Counted from the first letter of the stretch, positions 26,642-36,525 are shown. The stretch: 64,000 nucleotides of DNA from Pyrinomonadaceae bacterium (GCA_019694395.1 JAIBCC010000002.1:62330-126329), one strand, 5' to 3'. Translations and numbers: made by a program. Notes: generated by a model not told the origin, from the letters alone.

Positions 26642-26680
26642 GGGTTCTCTTCGGCTAAATGTCTTTTAATTACAATTTAA

Positions 26681-27667
26681 ATGTCAGTTTCTAAAGAAAA
26701 TTATAATTTTCAAAAAATTGTTGCCATTGTCGGGGTTTCTTTGTTTATCATCAAAATTGCGGCTTGGTATATCACCGATTCCGTGGCGATCTTAACTGAT
26801 GCTTTAGAAAGTATCGTCAATGTTACAGCCGGATTTATCGGGCTTTACAGTCTCTATCTGTCTGCTCAACCCCGGGATGCCAATCATCCCTATGGACACG
26901 GAAAAGTTGAGTTTGTTTCCGCCGCCATTGAGGGAACTTTAATTACTATTGCAGGTTTTATTATCGTTTACGAAGCAATTTATAACCTTAGAAATCCGCA
27001 CGAAATCGGAAAACTTGATTACGGTATTATTTTGGTGGCGATCACTGCCATTATTAATTATGCAGTGGGCTTTGTTGCGGTCAAAAAAGGTCAGAAAAAC
27101 AATTCTCTGGCGTTAATTGCAAGTGGAAAACATCTCCAATCTGATACTTATTCAACTATTGGAATTATTATTGGTTTGGTTTTAATCCTTTTTACCAATT
27201 TAGTCTGGCTTGACAGCGTTGTAGCTCTGATTTTTGCTGTAATAATTATTCTGACAGGTTACAAAATAATTCGCGGTTCGATTGCCGGAATTATGGACGA
27301 AGCCGATGAAGAATTGTTGAAAAAGGTAGTCGAAACCATTGAAACCTCGCGCCGTGAAAATTGGATTGACCTGCATAATCTCCGCATTATCAAATACGGA
27401 AACACATTGCATCTGGATTGCCATTTAACCGTGCCGTGGTATATGAACGTCAAAGACGCCCACGAAGAAGTCAATAAAATGGAACGGCTGGTTGACAGTA
27501 ATTTTGGCGAAAGTATCGAAATGTTTGTTCATACTGACAATTGTTTAGATTATTCCTGCCAAATCTGCACCAAAACCGATTGCAAAGTTCGTAAATTTCC
27601 TTTTGAAAAACGGCTTGATTGGCGGGAAATTGACATTACTGACGATTTGAAACACCGGATTGATTAA
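26681..27667 (+). CDS. Cation diffusion facilitator with Cys-rich tail
   Basis: A 328-residue CDF efflux protein. Helix-2 metal residues lie in ILTDALESIVNVTAG and helix-5 residues in SGKHLQSDTYSTIG. The cytoplasmic domain begins after about residue 205 with EADEELLKKVVETIE and contains LHLDCHLTVPWYMNVKDAHE. The C-terminus has an unusual cluster of cysteines (DNCLDYSCQICTKTDCKVRK) that could bind metal or sense redox state. It would export Zn2+, Fe2+ or a related ion; the ion cannot be told. Confidence 0.92.
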   Translation: MSVSKENYNFQKIVAIVGVSLFIIKIAAWYITDSVAILTDALESIVNVTAGFIGLYSLYLSAQPRDANHPYGHGKVEFVSAAIEGTLITIAGFIIVYEAIYNLRNPHEIGKLDYGIILVAITAIINYAVGFVAVKKGQKNNSLALIASGKHLQSDTYSTIGIIIGLVLILFTNLVWLDSVVALIFAVIIILTGYKIIRGSIAGIMDEADEELLKKVVETIETSRRENWIDLHNLRIIKYGNTLHLDCHLTVPWYMNVKDAHEEVNKMERLVDSNFGESIEMFVHTDNCLDYSCQICTKTDCKVRKFPFEKRLDWREIDITDDLKHRID

Positions 27668-27791
27668 GTTTGACAATTTTTGCTCAATCACCTAGTCTCA
27701 AAAGTGAACGAAGTTTTGCTCGCTTCTTTTTCATATCACACGGAATCAGCCGGTTTGAGTGACTTTTCAGCAAGTTTTTGGAGTTTATCAA

Positions 27792-28076
27792 ATGGCTCGG
27801 TCACTTAGTCCTTTTACACGGCTTACCCTTTTAGTTTCAGAACTTAGTAATAACAAATTAGAGAATCTTTTAGACTCAACCAAATGTGATTTGGTGCATC
27901 ACACAGCCAAATTGTCCGAGGAAATAGAAGATTCACAACAAAAAGAATCTGCGGTTATGATCGGAATTCAAGGTCAATTATTGTTTGATCTAATAAAAGA
28001 AGGAAAACTGTCTGAAGCCGAAATTGAACGTCAATCATTAATTTCTGCCTGTAAAAAATTCAAAGATTTATTATAA
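27792..28076 (+). CDS. Small hypothetical protein
   Basis: A 94-residue soluble protein (MARSLSPFTRLTLLVSELSN at the start), mostly helical and acidic, without a recognised motif. The ATG at 27792 has a GGAG eight bases upstream; a longer reading frame from 27759 lacks one. No partner gene is evident; it stands alone between the CDF transporter and a dienelactone hydrolase. Confidence 0.55.
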   Translation: MARSLSPFTRLTLLVSELSNNKLENLLDSTKCDLVHHTAKLSEEIEDSQQKESAVMIGIQGQLLFDLIKEGKLSEAEIERQSLISACKKFKDLL

Positions 28077-28219
28077 TTTCACAAAGTTGAATAGTAATTG
28101 CAAACTGTTATTTGTTTCAGGTTAGTTAGTGTGCCTTATTCATTTTTTTTAAAATCCGAATTAATAACCTTAACCATATTTCCAATTTCTCATTTACCAC
28201 TGTTACAATTTTCTTCACA

Positions 28220-28936
28220 ATGATTAAAACCGAAACAATCGAATACAATTCGGGCGATAATATTTTTCAAGGAACGATTTGTTTTGATGACGAAATTATC
28301 GAACTAAAACCCGGCGTTTTAGTTGTCCATATGTTCAAAGGACATACTGATTTTGAAGTCAATAAGGCGAAAGAATTGGCAGAATTGGGTTATGTCGGTT
28401 TTGCAATTGATATGTATGGAAAGGAATTTCACGGAGTTTCGCCCGAAGATGCACGGGTTTTGATGAATGAATTGAATGCTAATCGTCCATTGTTATTGGA
28501 AAGAATTCTTTTGGCACTGGAAACTTTGAAAGTTCATTCACAAGTTGATAAAAACAAACTTGGCGGCATTGGTTTTTGTTTCGGCGGAAAATGCGTGCTG
28601 GATTTAGCCCGCGCAAATGCAGAGATCAAAGGCGTTGTGAGCTTTCACGGAGTTTATGATAAACCTCCGATTGAGCAAAGTTCATCGATAAAACCTTCAA
28701 TTTTAGTTTTACACGGTTGGGATGATCCCCTCGGAACTCCTTCGCAATTGTTAGAACTGGCAAATGAATTAACCGAAAGAAAAGCCGATTGGCAAATTCT
28801 CTCATTTGGAAATACAGGACATTCTTTTGCCAATCCCGCCGCCAATTCTCCCGAAAGCGGATTAGTTTATAACGAACTTTCCAACAATCGTGCATGGGTT
28901 TCAATGAAAAACTTTTTAAAGGAAATGTTTTTGTGA
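28220..28936 (+). CDS. Dienelactone hydrolase family protein
   Basis: A 238-residue alpha/beta hydrolase. The nucleophile is the cysteine in GIGFCFGGKCVLD, as usual for the family; the Asp is in LHGWDDPLGTP and the His in GNTGHSFANP. Members cleave dienelactones or other small esters and lactones. No aromatic-degradation genes are nearby, so the substrate is unknown. Confidence 0.9.
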   Translation: MIKTETIEYNSGDNIFQGTICFDDEIIELKPGVLVVHMFKGHTDFEVNKAKELAELGYVGFAIDMYGKEFHGVSPEDARVLMNELNANRPLLLERILLALETLKVHSQVDKNKLGGIGFCFGGKCVLDLARANAEIKGVVSFHGVYDKPPIEQSSSIKPSILVLHGWDDPLGTPSQLLELANELTERKADWQILSFGNTGHSFANPAANSPESGLVYNELSNNRAWVSMKNFLKEMFL

Positions 28937-29050
28937 TAAAGATTTGAACCGGTTTTAAGTCTCTGCTGGAAAATGCTCTTTATCTTAGAGAAGCCGCCTG
29001 GAGGCAGGACTCAAAGTGCAATTGTTTTTCCATCTTTATCCTAGGATTTT

Positions 29051-32000
29051 TTATTTCAAAGGTAGATTTTCCAATTCAAAACGGTCAACCAATTTTAGTT
29101 TCATATCCTCATTAAGATCCGGCGTCGCTTTATCCAAACCAATCACATAAACGGTTAATTTATTTTCTTGAACTTTGATACGGAGAATGTGTTTAAAGTC
29201 CTGAATTCGCGCCATTCCTCCGACTTCATTGTTATGTCCGTCAAATAATAACGAAACTGCCAAATACCAGCTTAACCAAATTCTACTGATCAAATAACCG
29301 AGATAACCGATTATTAAAAATGAGGTTATCAGATAGAATGTTCTGACATAAACCTCTGAATTTGCTGTAGAAAATAATCCCAAAATAAACGGGCTAAAGT
29401 TATGTTCAATCTGTTCATTCAAACTGGGAGCATTGGGAAACAAACTTATAAAAACAAATGGTGCGGAAATTGTTATTACACCATACAATAACCAGCTTCC
29501 CAACAATAGCCATTTATTTTGTTTATTCGTCAGCCAAACATCAAAATGACTTTTTCTGATTAACAGCATCAAAACAAAAATTCCAAGTGCAACCCAAACA
29601 TTTGCATAATAAAAAATGAGAAAAGGAGTGGCAATTTGTAAAATTCCGTGACAAAAACCAAGAAAAATAAATTGCAAAGTCCCTTTGCTGTTTTGATATG
29701 CCGCCCCGACCTTGTAGGCTAAAACTCCGATATTTAGAATTAATCCGCCCAGAACCACCAAAGTTAACGTAATATCCGACAAAATTAAAGCTAAAGTTCC
29801 CTGACCGTAATAAACAATTCCAAAAATCAGGATCACAACGCTTAAAATTATCAAAAGATTTGCCGGAATATATTGATATGAAATCTCTCTGAACCGGCTG
29901 CCGAGAAATCGTAAATAGACACTTTCGTTTTTCTCATTCGGATCTTCAATTGACTTCAGATAAGTATTTTCCTTTAATTTTCGAGTGATTTTAAATCTGA
30001 CAGCTAACCAGTTAGTATATTCACAACTCAGCCAAATTATTAAACCGGAAATTATTAAATGGAGTAAGAAAAATACGCTGTCGGAATAGCCCGGAATTTT
30101 GTCGACGGCATTTACCTGGAATGTATTGCTGACCAGAGAGCTTATTCTTGAATCCAATTTATAAAAATAATTGTCGGTAAAGGATAAAATCAGAAAAACT
30201 CCGTAACAAACAATTGCAATCCAAACGGGTGTTGCAGTGACAAGGAGTTTTGTAATTCTAACCACCAAAAATTGTTCCTGACTTTCCTCAAAACTTTTTT
30301 CCTTAATTTTTTTAATTAATTTATTGACTTTATACGAGCCAAGACCCAACAATGAAGCAACAATTATCAAAACCACTCCGCAAATAAAATGAACAATAAA
30401 ATGTTTGTAATTACTGTCCAAAATAAAATCGGTTAAATTAATAGGAGTAACTGGTATTGTTTTCAGAAAATAGGATTTAATCAGTTGATTAAAAACTAAA
30501 AACCCTGCCTTGACGTTGGAAAATTGAGTTAAAAAGAAAAAAGTAAGGATTGCCGCAATCGCTCCGGCGAATTGGATATAACCTCCCTTTCTGATATTTA
30601 CCAAATCAAACAATTTTTCCGAAGTTCTCTCTATAGATTCGGTTTTTCGTGGATAGATTTTTTTCGGAGGAATTTCACCTTTAACTTTTTCACCGTTTTC
30701 ATTTGTTGATTCACCTACCAATGTCGAAGTCGAATCAAAAAAAGCCCCGCCGCCACCGGTTACAATCGAGGCATAATTTGTATTTTTGTTTATGTTCGGA
30801 TTATTTTCGTCAACTTTTTGCTGTCCCCAGTATCTGGCGTAATGATGAACATCCCCTGATAGATCAAGGCGGCAAATTTTGTTTGGTAATTTTACATTTT
30901 GCTGATTCGGATCTATGGGAACAAACTTTCCGTCCTCTAAAAACGGTTGTTTTAAGCCCAAAGATTGAGTGATCGAGGTTAAATAAGTTGCGGTTTTTTC
31001 GTTTTCCAAACATTTTTTCCCAAAAACTGTTGTCGGTTCAGGTGTGGCAAGGATCAATTTTGAAATTTGTTTTTCCATTATTTGTTTGAAAAAGACTTCC
31101 TGCCGAAAATCAAGTTTTTCGTTCTCGGAATCAATTCCAAACACCCACCAATCAAAAGGCAAACGAATTGCTATGTAACTTGCCTCCTGTTCTCGCGAAA
31201 AACTTGGAATTTGCAAAATAAAACTTCCCTTTAAACCTTCTAAATAAATGTTTTCTTCGGCATCATTGAAAGGAGAACGTCGAAATTGGCGATTAAAACC
31301 GTCAATATTATCGTAATAGTCATGATTAGCCGGAATTCCAAAAAGCGGGCGCGGAGGCTCTGTATCTAAATATGTTTTTCCGTCAATTTCTGCGCAAATT
31401 GTTCCGTCCCAACTGTCAACCGGCATCGAATTTCCGTCAAAAACATCAATCGCATCGCCGCTGCTGTAAAACAAAGTCTTAGTTTTATCTAAACTAAAAT
31501 CATATCTATCGAACAAAAACTTTCTGGCACTGGTAAAAGCCCATCTGAAAGGAGTTTGAAATCTTTCAAAAAGTGTGGCGTAGTTAGCGGAATGATACGC
31601 CGTGTCACCGCCTAAAAATAAAAAATATCCGCGCGGCAGCAATTTGGTTTTTCCGAAATTATTTTCTTCGGGTGGAAAGAATTTTACTTCCGAACCTATT
31701 TCCTCGCTTTCGATCCAGAGATCGGAATAGCACATACAACCGACTCCATAAACTCCTAACTGTCCATCTCCGGAATCAGCTATGTAATCGAACCAAAATT
31801 CCTTTAAATCGTTTTTATCCGCTTGTAAATCTTGCCAAAATTTTTGTTTCGGTAGATATTTTTGCCAAAATTCAAAGTGAGTCCGTTTCCATTCCCAATA
31901 ATCAAATATTTTTTTTACCCATTTTTGCTTAACTTTCTCAGCAATATCGTCCTGAACTTCCGGACTTTTTTGCATTTCTTCCGCCATATGTGTTTCTTTG

Positions 32001-32323
32001 ACGGAATAGAGATTTTCATAAACTGCCTTTGAGGTTTCTTCTGCTTTGGTTCTCTTTTGAGCTTTAGATTCGTTCTCAAAATCTTTTTCAATTTTGGTTA
32101 AAATCTCTTCTTTTTGCTGATATTTAACTTCTTCCTCAGTATTTGGATAAATGTTCGGTTTCATCCACGAACGAGGGTCCATATTTTCGCCGTAAATTGC
32201 ATACATGGCGATTCCTTTGAGACTCGCAACTAATTCTCGACCACCAAACCAGGCAACTGCTTTCTTAAATCCTTCCTCAGTTTTCGGTTTCAGGGGATAA
32301 AATTTTGGTTTTATCTTTTGCAT
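29051..32323 (-). CDS. Very large membrane metallophosphoesterase-like protein
   Basis: A 1090-residue protein. Residues about 130-530 form a soluble metallophosphoesterase-like domain: YFLFLGGDTAYHSANYATLF, GIPANHDYYDNIDGF, and RLDLSGDVHHYARYW give the GD, GNHD-like and GDxHH motifs. From about residue 580 there are roughly ten hydrophobic segments, interrupted by charged loops, and a soluble C-terminus ending in DMKLKLVDRFELENL. There is no signal peptide, so the catalytic domain is probably cytoplasmic. Phosphoesterase activity is likely; the substrate is unknown. The gene stands alone. Confidence 0.8.
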   Translation of the reverse strand: MQKIKPKFYPLKPKTEEGFKKAVAWFGGRELVASLKGIAMYAIYGENMDPRSWMKPNIYPNTEEEVKYQQKEEILTKIEKDFENESKAQKRTKAEETSKAVYENLYSVKETHMAEEMQKSPEVQDDIAEKVKQKWVKKIFDYWEWKRTHFEFWQKYLPKQKFWQDLQADKNDLKEFWFDYIADSGDGQLGVYGVGCMCYSDLWIESEEIGSEVKFFPPEENNFGKTKLLPRGYFLFLGGDTAYHSANYATLFERFQTPFRWAFTSARKFLFDRYDFSLDKTKTLFYSSGDAIDVFDGNSMPVDSWDGTICAEIDGKTYLDTEPPRPLFGIPANHDYYDNIDGFNRQFRRSPFNDAEENIYLEGLKGSFILQIPSFSREQEASYIAIRLPFDWWVFGIDSENEKLDFRQEVFFKQIMEKQISKLILATPEPTTVFGKKCLENEKTATYLTSITQSLGLKQPFLEDGKFVPIDPNQQNVKLPNKICRLDLSGDVHHYARYWGQQKVDENNPNINKNTNYASIVTGGGGAFFDSTSTLVGESTNENGEKVKGEIPPKKIYPRKTESIERTSEKLFDLVNIRKGGYIQFAGAIAAILTFFFLTQFSNVKAGFLVFNQLIKSYFLKTIPVTPINLTDFILDSNYKHFIVHFICGVVLIIVASLLGLGSYKVNKLIKKIKEKSFEESQEQFLVVRITKLLVTATPVWIAIVCYGVFLILSFTDNYFYKLDSRISSLVSNTFQVNAVDKIPGYSDSVFFLLHLIISGLIIWLSCEYTNWLAVRFKITRKLKENTYLKSIEDPNEKNESVYLRFLGSRFREISYQYIPANLLIILSVVILIFGIVYYGQGTLALILSDITLTLVVLGGLILNIGVLAYKVGAAYQNSKGTLQFIFLGFCHGILQIATPFLIFYYANVWVALGIFVLMLLIRKSHFDVWLTNKQNKWLLLGSWLLYGVITISAPFVFISLFPNAPSLNEQIEHNFSPFILGLFSTANSEVYVRTFYLITSFLIIGYLGYLISRIWLSWYLAVSLLFDGHNNEVGGMARIQDFKHILRIKVQENKLTVYVIGLDKATPDLNEDMKLKLVDRFELENLPLK

Positions 32324-32839
32324 CTTTAAATTTCCTCTTTTTGGGATGATTTGGTTGATTTAGAAATTGCCTTTAGCCAAAAGACAGCATTACAAAACCT
32401 AAATATTTGAAACTTTCTAACTATTATGAATTATTTATTCAAAATATTTCACACAAAATTTTATTTTTAGATTTCTTTTCCATTTCACAGTTTTTTTTCA
32501 ACTTTTTTTTTGAGGTAATCGTTTAACTTCAATTTCTTTAATTTTTTCTTTAAGAAAACCATTTACATTCGATGTAAATTTTGTTTTGATTAATAGAAAT
32601 GCTGTTTTTAAACATTCTTTTACTCCCAATTGAACTTTTTTTTTTGATATTTGATTGGCAAACCAAGTTTTTTTCGCCTTTTTATAAACTATCAACTCTT
32701 CTTAAACTTTTAATTTGGGAAATTGGAAATCTTTTGGTAAGTCTCAAACTTTTCATTCGAAATTTCGTTTGAAAATTATTTTCATTTTTACAAATAAGAA
32801 AATTTCAAGAAAAATCCAGACAAGTTGAGTTAAAAATCA
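32324..32839. other. Gene-free A/T-rich spacer
   Basis: About 515 bases between divergent genes. It is rich in T- and A-runs. A 65-codon open frame on the minus strand (32498-32695) is almost all Lys, Phe, Ile and Leu and has no ribosome binding site, so I do not call it. The promoters of the metallophosphoesterase and the sensor kinase should lie here, but I cannot place them with confidence. Confidence 0.5.
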
Positions 32840-33397
32840 ATGTTAAATGAGTTTCTACTCCCCCAAGGGAACCTAATTAACACTTCTGTTGCTCTAAATA
32901 CTACTGCAAATTTTGGTTTAGAGATTTATTCGTCCGTTTACCTATTGGAATGGAATATCTCTGATTTTGAACAAAAAAAAGTTTGCGATGAGTTGGTGCG
33001 GCTCGGTTCAAACAAAGATTTTTACCTAATCATCACCATAGATGCCGTTCAATCCGATAAAATTTCCGAAGTTATTGAGGCTGGTGCAGACGATTTTCTT
33101 ATTAAACCATATACCGAAACGGAATTGACCAACCGTTTATTGATTGCCAAAAAGACCCTTAAATCTAAATTGTCATTTTCTTCCAATAAAGCTCTGCAAA
33201 CAGCCAATTTCGGTCAGAGATTGAATTTTGATTCCGCCGAAGCCTTAAATTTACTCGATTTATTAAATGATTCTGTAATAATTTTTGAACCGATAACCAA
33301 TAAAATCCTTTTTGTAAATAACACCGCTTGTCAAACGTATTTTATTAAACCTGAAGATTTTATTGGAATTCCTGCGGAAAATATCTGGAAGTTGTAA
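32840..33397 (+). pseudogene. Sensor kinase, N-terminal fragment (receiver-like and PAS), cut by an in-frame stop
   Basis: 185 codons. The first 115 residues resemble a receiver domain (AGADDFLIKPYTETELTNRL at its end), but the aspartate pocket at the start is not convincing. A PAS domain follows (LLDLLNDSVIIFEPITNKIL, then FVNNTACQTYFIKPEDF) and is cut at IWKL by a TAA. The next codons in the same frame continue sensibly (KDEFELLGLLFNPGQTETF) into the downstream open frame. So this and 33482-35008 were one gene of about 722 codons with a single nonsense codon. Confidence 0.75.
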
Positions 33398-33481
33398 AAG
33401 GATGAATTTGAACTGTTAGGACTGTTATTCAATCCTGGTCAGACTGAAACTTTCGAATCAATTCATCTCAGATCTGACGGA

Positions 33482-35008
33482 TTGGAACTAAAGATGCAGG
33501 TCAATCCCAGTTTGATTAATTTTCAGGGGCAACCTGCCGTTTTGACCGTCAACAAAAATCTTAATGTAGAAAAAATAGTAGAAAACAACATTGAAATCGC
33601 CAATATTGAATGGCGAAATACGGTTGACGCTGTTTCGGATATGATTATTCTGGAAGACCGAAATGGCAAAATCAAAAGATGTAATAAAGCAACTTCTCAA
33701 TTTTTAGGTAAATCATTTGAACAATTGCTAAATCAATCGGTTGATTCATTTTTTCCATTCGTCAATTCGTTTGAAACACAAAACAGTTGCAATGATGAAC
33801 ACCTTTTTGACCCCGAAAATTTATCGAAACAGTTATTTTATCAGGGGAACTGGTTTGAATTAAACAGTAATCAAGTTCGCCCCGATCTGCAAAATGTCAA
33901 TCAAAGGGTTCACGTTCTTAAGGATATTATTAACCGCAAGAATTTTGAAGTAGAGCTGCAAAAGCTTTACAGCGTGGTGGAACAATCATCAAACGGAATC
34001 ATCATTACGGATTTGATTGGGAAAATTCAGTATTTGAACAGAAAGATCCTTGAAACCCTAGATAATCAAAAAGAAAATCTGGTTGGAAATTCCGTTTACA
34101 CGATTTCGCCATTTCAGGAAGAATTCAATTTAACGGACGAAATACTTCCATATTTGCGTAAAAATCAAAGCTGGCAAAAGACCTTTCAGGTTAAAAGAAA
34201 AAACTATGAAGTTTTTGAGGAAGTAATTGTTTATTTGATCAATGATTCCAAACAGAAACCACTCAATTTTGTTTTTATTATTCGGGATATAACGGAAACT
34301 CGACAGCTTGAATCCATTGCTGAAGCAGTAAATATGATGGAAAATGTCGGTTATATTTTTTCAGGGATCAGACACGAACTTGGTAATCCCATCAATTCAG
34401 TAAAAACCGCACTTACCGTTTTACAGAAGAATTTAGGCAAATGGGGAGTTCAACAAGTTGATTTATATGTCGAACGCTGCCTCTCGGAAATTTCACGGAT
34501 CGAATATTTACTCCGAACTCTTAAAACATTCAGCATGTATGAAAATCCACGGATCGAACCCATTGAAATTAATCAATACATGCAAAATTTTGTAAATCTG
34601 GTCGAGGAAGATTTTTCAAATCGAGGGATTCCGATCAATTTTATTTCAAAAGTAAAAACAGCAAATGTTCTTTGCGACCCACGGGTTCTTCATCAAGTCA
34701 TGCTTAATTTACTGGCAAACGTGGCGGCGGCTTTGGAAAATTGTTCGAATCCGCAGCTTTCAATTTCCATCAGCCGGGCAAAAAAACGTTTAGTGATTTG
34801 TATTGAAGACAATGGTATCGGGATGAATGAAAAACAATTAAGTAATTTATTCAAACCATTCTACACCTCAAAATCCGAAGGAACCGGACTGGGTTTGGTC
34901 ATTGTTCATAAAATGCTGGTAAAAATGAATGGAACGATCCGTTTTGAAAGCAAAGAAGGAATTGGAACTCAGGTTTATTTTTCACTTGAAATGGCAGAAC
35001 CGGTTTAA
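33482..35008 (+). CDS. PAS-domain histidine kinase, C-terminal part
   Basis: 508 codons in the same frame as the fragment upstream. Two PAS domains (VDAVSDMIILEDRNGKIKRC; VEQSSNGIIITDLIGKIQYL) are followed by a kinase core. The phospho-acceptor histidine is in GIRHELGNPINSVKTAL near residue 297; the ATP-binding domain has VLHQVMLNLLANVAAALENC, IEDNGIGMNEKQL and KSEGTGLGLVIVHKML. It is complete enough to be a working cytoplasmic kinase if translation restarts after the stop at 33395, but no ribosome binding site stands out before 33482. Its likely target is the sigma-54 activator 40 bases downstream. Confidence 0.8.
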   Translation: MELKMQVNPSLINFQGQPAVLTVNKNLNVEKIVENNIEIANIEWRNTVDAVSDMIILEDRNGKIKRCNKATSQFLGKSFEQLLNQSVDSFFPFVNSFETQNSCNDEHLFDPENLSKQLFYQGNWFELNSNQVRPDLQNVNQRVHVLKDIINRKNFEVELQKLYSVVEQSSNGIIITDLIGKIQYLNRKILETLDNQKENLVGNSVYTISPFQEEFNLTDEILPYLRKNQSWQKTFQVKRKNYEVFEEVIVYLINDSKQKPLNFVFIIRDITETRQLESIAEAVNMMENVGYIFSGIRHELGNPINSVKTALTVLQKNLGKWGVQQVDLYVERCLSEISRIEYLLRTLKTFSMYENPRIEPIEINQYMQNFVNLVEEDFSNRGIPINFISKVKTANVLCDPRVLHQVMLNLLANVAAALENCSNPQLSISISRAKKRLVICIEDNGIGMNEKQLSNLFKPFYTSKSEGTGLGLVIVHKMLVKMNGTIRFESKEGIGTQVYFSLEMAEPV

Positions 35009-35047
35009 CAAATATTTTATTTTAATCATTTTTTTGAATGCTAAAAT

Positions 35048-36055
35048 ATGCTTAATTTTAATTCTCCCCCATATTTACCCAGACTATTATTCGTTGATGA
35101 CGATAAACTTTTCGGTGATTCCGTAAAAAATGATTTTGACCCCAAAGATATTGTAATAACCTGCGTTCAATCGGTTACCGAAGCCCAAAAATTGTGCCAG
35201 AAAAACGCATTTGATGTAATTTTGCTGGATAATAACTTACCGGACGGAAGCGGCTTGGAACTGATTCCTGATATTTTAAGCCTTAATGACCGGGCAAAAA
35301 TAATTTTAATTACTGCCTTTCCAAGTTTTGATAATGCCGTTAAAGCAATCAAAAACGGAGTTTTTGATTACCTCTCAAAACCGATTGATTTAACTGAGCT
35401 TCATTTGACGATAGAAAAAGCTTTAAGAACTTCAAAGTTGGAAGCGGTTGAACAAGTCGAGCGTTATCGAAGTTACCAAGATAGCCGTCAAAATCCGCTT
35501 ATCGGGTTTAGACAGAACCCCGATTTTCTAAAAGTGGTAGAAAGGGCGGCAGAAGCAAAAGCATCCGTTTTAATTACCGGCGAAACCGGAACCGGTAAAA
35601 ATGTAATTGCTAAATATATTCATTATCACGCCTTAAATCAAACAAACCCTTTTATTAGTTTAAATTGTGCCGCCTTACCCGAAACCTTGATTGAATCAGA
35701 ACTTTTCGGAGTGGAAAAAGGAGCCTTTACCGGAGCCAATCAAACCCGCAAAGGTTTATTTGAATTAGCTGACGGCGGAACCTTATTTTTGGACGAAATA
35801 GGTGAGATGCCGCCTGCCTTACAGGCAAAATTTCTGAGTGCATTGGAGGACAGGCAAATCAGACGGGTGGGCGGAGACAAAGCACGTTCGGTAAATGTCA
35901 GGATCATTGCCGCAACCAATGCCGAGCCGGAAAAAGCAATTGCAAATAAAACTTTTCGGAGCGATCTCTTTTATCGTCTAAGCCTCATCAGAATTCACCT
36001 TCCGCCGCTGCGTGAAAGAAAAGAGGATATTCCCGAACTATGCAGGCTTTTATAG
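35048..36055 (+). pseudogene. Sigma-54-dependent response regulator (NtrC type), receiver and AAA+ part
   Basis: 335 codons. The receiver domain (LLFVDDDKLFGD; phospho-Asp in VILLDNNLPDGSG; GVFDYLSKPIDL) is joined to the AAA+ domain: Walker A GETGTGKNVIAKYI, the sigma-54 contact loop ESELFGVEKGAFTGAN, Walker B GGTLFLDEIGEMP, and the arginine-finger region FRSDLFYRLSLI. The frame ends at TAG just after KEDIPELCRLL, where family members continue. The remainder is encoded one frame back from 36040, so one base appears to be missing in the CTTTTATAG stretch near 36046-36054. Confidence 0.85.
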
Positions 36056-36441
36056 AACAATATGTGCCAAATAGAAATGTAATTGTTCCGCCGGAAGAAA
36101 TCCGGAAATTGTGCAGCTATGATTTTCCGGGTAATGTCCGCGAATTAAGAAATATTATTGAGCGAAGTCTGATTCTACAGGAAGGCAATTATATTTATCC
36201 CTCAAAACTTGTGAATTCAGAAATGATGTCGGAAAAAGCACAAACTGACGGTATTAAAGATTCCGGTGCAACTTTCATTGAACAAGGCGTGAAACAAAAA
36301 TGGATTTTGCCCGAAATTGAAAAACAATATATTCTTGCCGCATTTGAAAATCAAAATAAAAATATTGCTCATACGGCTGCCTTTTTAGGGATTTCACTTT
36401 CTACCTTAAAACGAAAATTACGTGATTTCGGGGTCAGATAA
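36040..36441 (+). pseudogene. Sigma-54 activator, C-terminal AAA+ lid and Fis-type HTH, out of frame
   Basis: 133 codons that finish the preceding gene: FIEQYVPNRN, then the canonical LCSYDFPGNVRELRNIIERS, then a linker and the DNA-binding helix-turn-helix EKQYILAAFENQNKNIAHTA followed by LGISLSTLKRKLRDFG. On its own the fragment would bind DNA but not activate. A ribosome restarting at the ATG at 36040 is possible, but the split falls inside the AAA+ module, so a frameshift (true or a base-calling error in a T-run) is the simplest reading. The stop is 32 bases before the first of two 21-bp palindromes. Confidence 0.85.
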
Positions 36442-36472
36442 TTTTTTTTTCAAAACAACAAGGTTTAATTTA

Positions 36473-36525
36473 GACGGTTCAAAATGAACTGTCTTTATTT
36501 TTTTAACGGTTCAAAATAAACCGTT
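36473..36525. promoter_or_regulatory. Two 21-bp palindromes, probable activator binding sites
   Basis: GACGGTTCAAAATGAACTGTC at 36473-36493 and AACGGTTCAAAATAAACCGTT at 36505-36525 (shown as 20+1 bases) are two copies of one near-perfect palindrome with consensus CGGTTCAAAATnAAC. Their centres are 32 bases apart, close to three helical turns. They start about 125 bases upstream of a sigma-54 promoter and just after the Fis-type activator gene, which is the expected place for enhancer sites. Confidence 0.72.

Noticed and set aside
32498-32695. 65-codon open frame on the minus strand, Lys/Phe/Ile-rich
   Set aside because: Composition is that of A/T-rich spacer read as codons, there is no ribosome binding site and no motif.
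36040-36055. Programmed -1 ribosomal frameshift in the sigma-54 activator
   Set aside because: AGG CTT TTA TAG is not an X-XXY-YYZ heptamer and no downstream stimulator is evident; a missing T explains it more simply.
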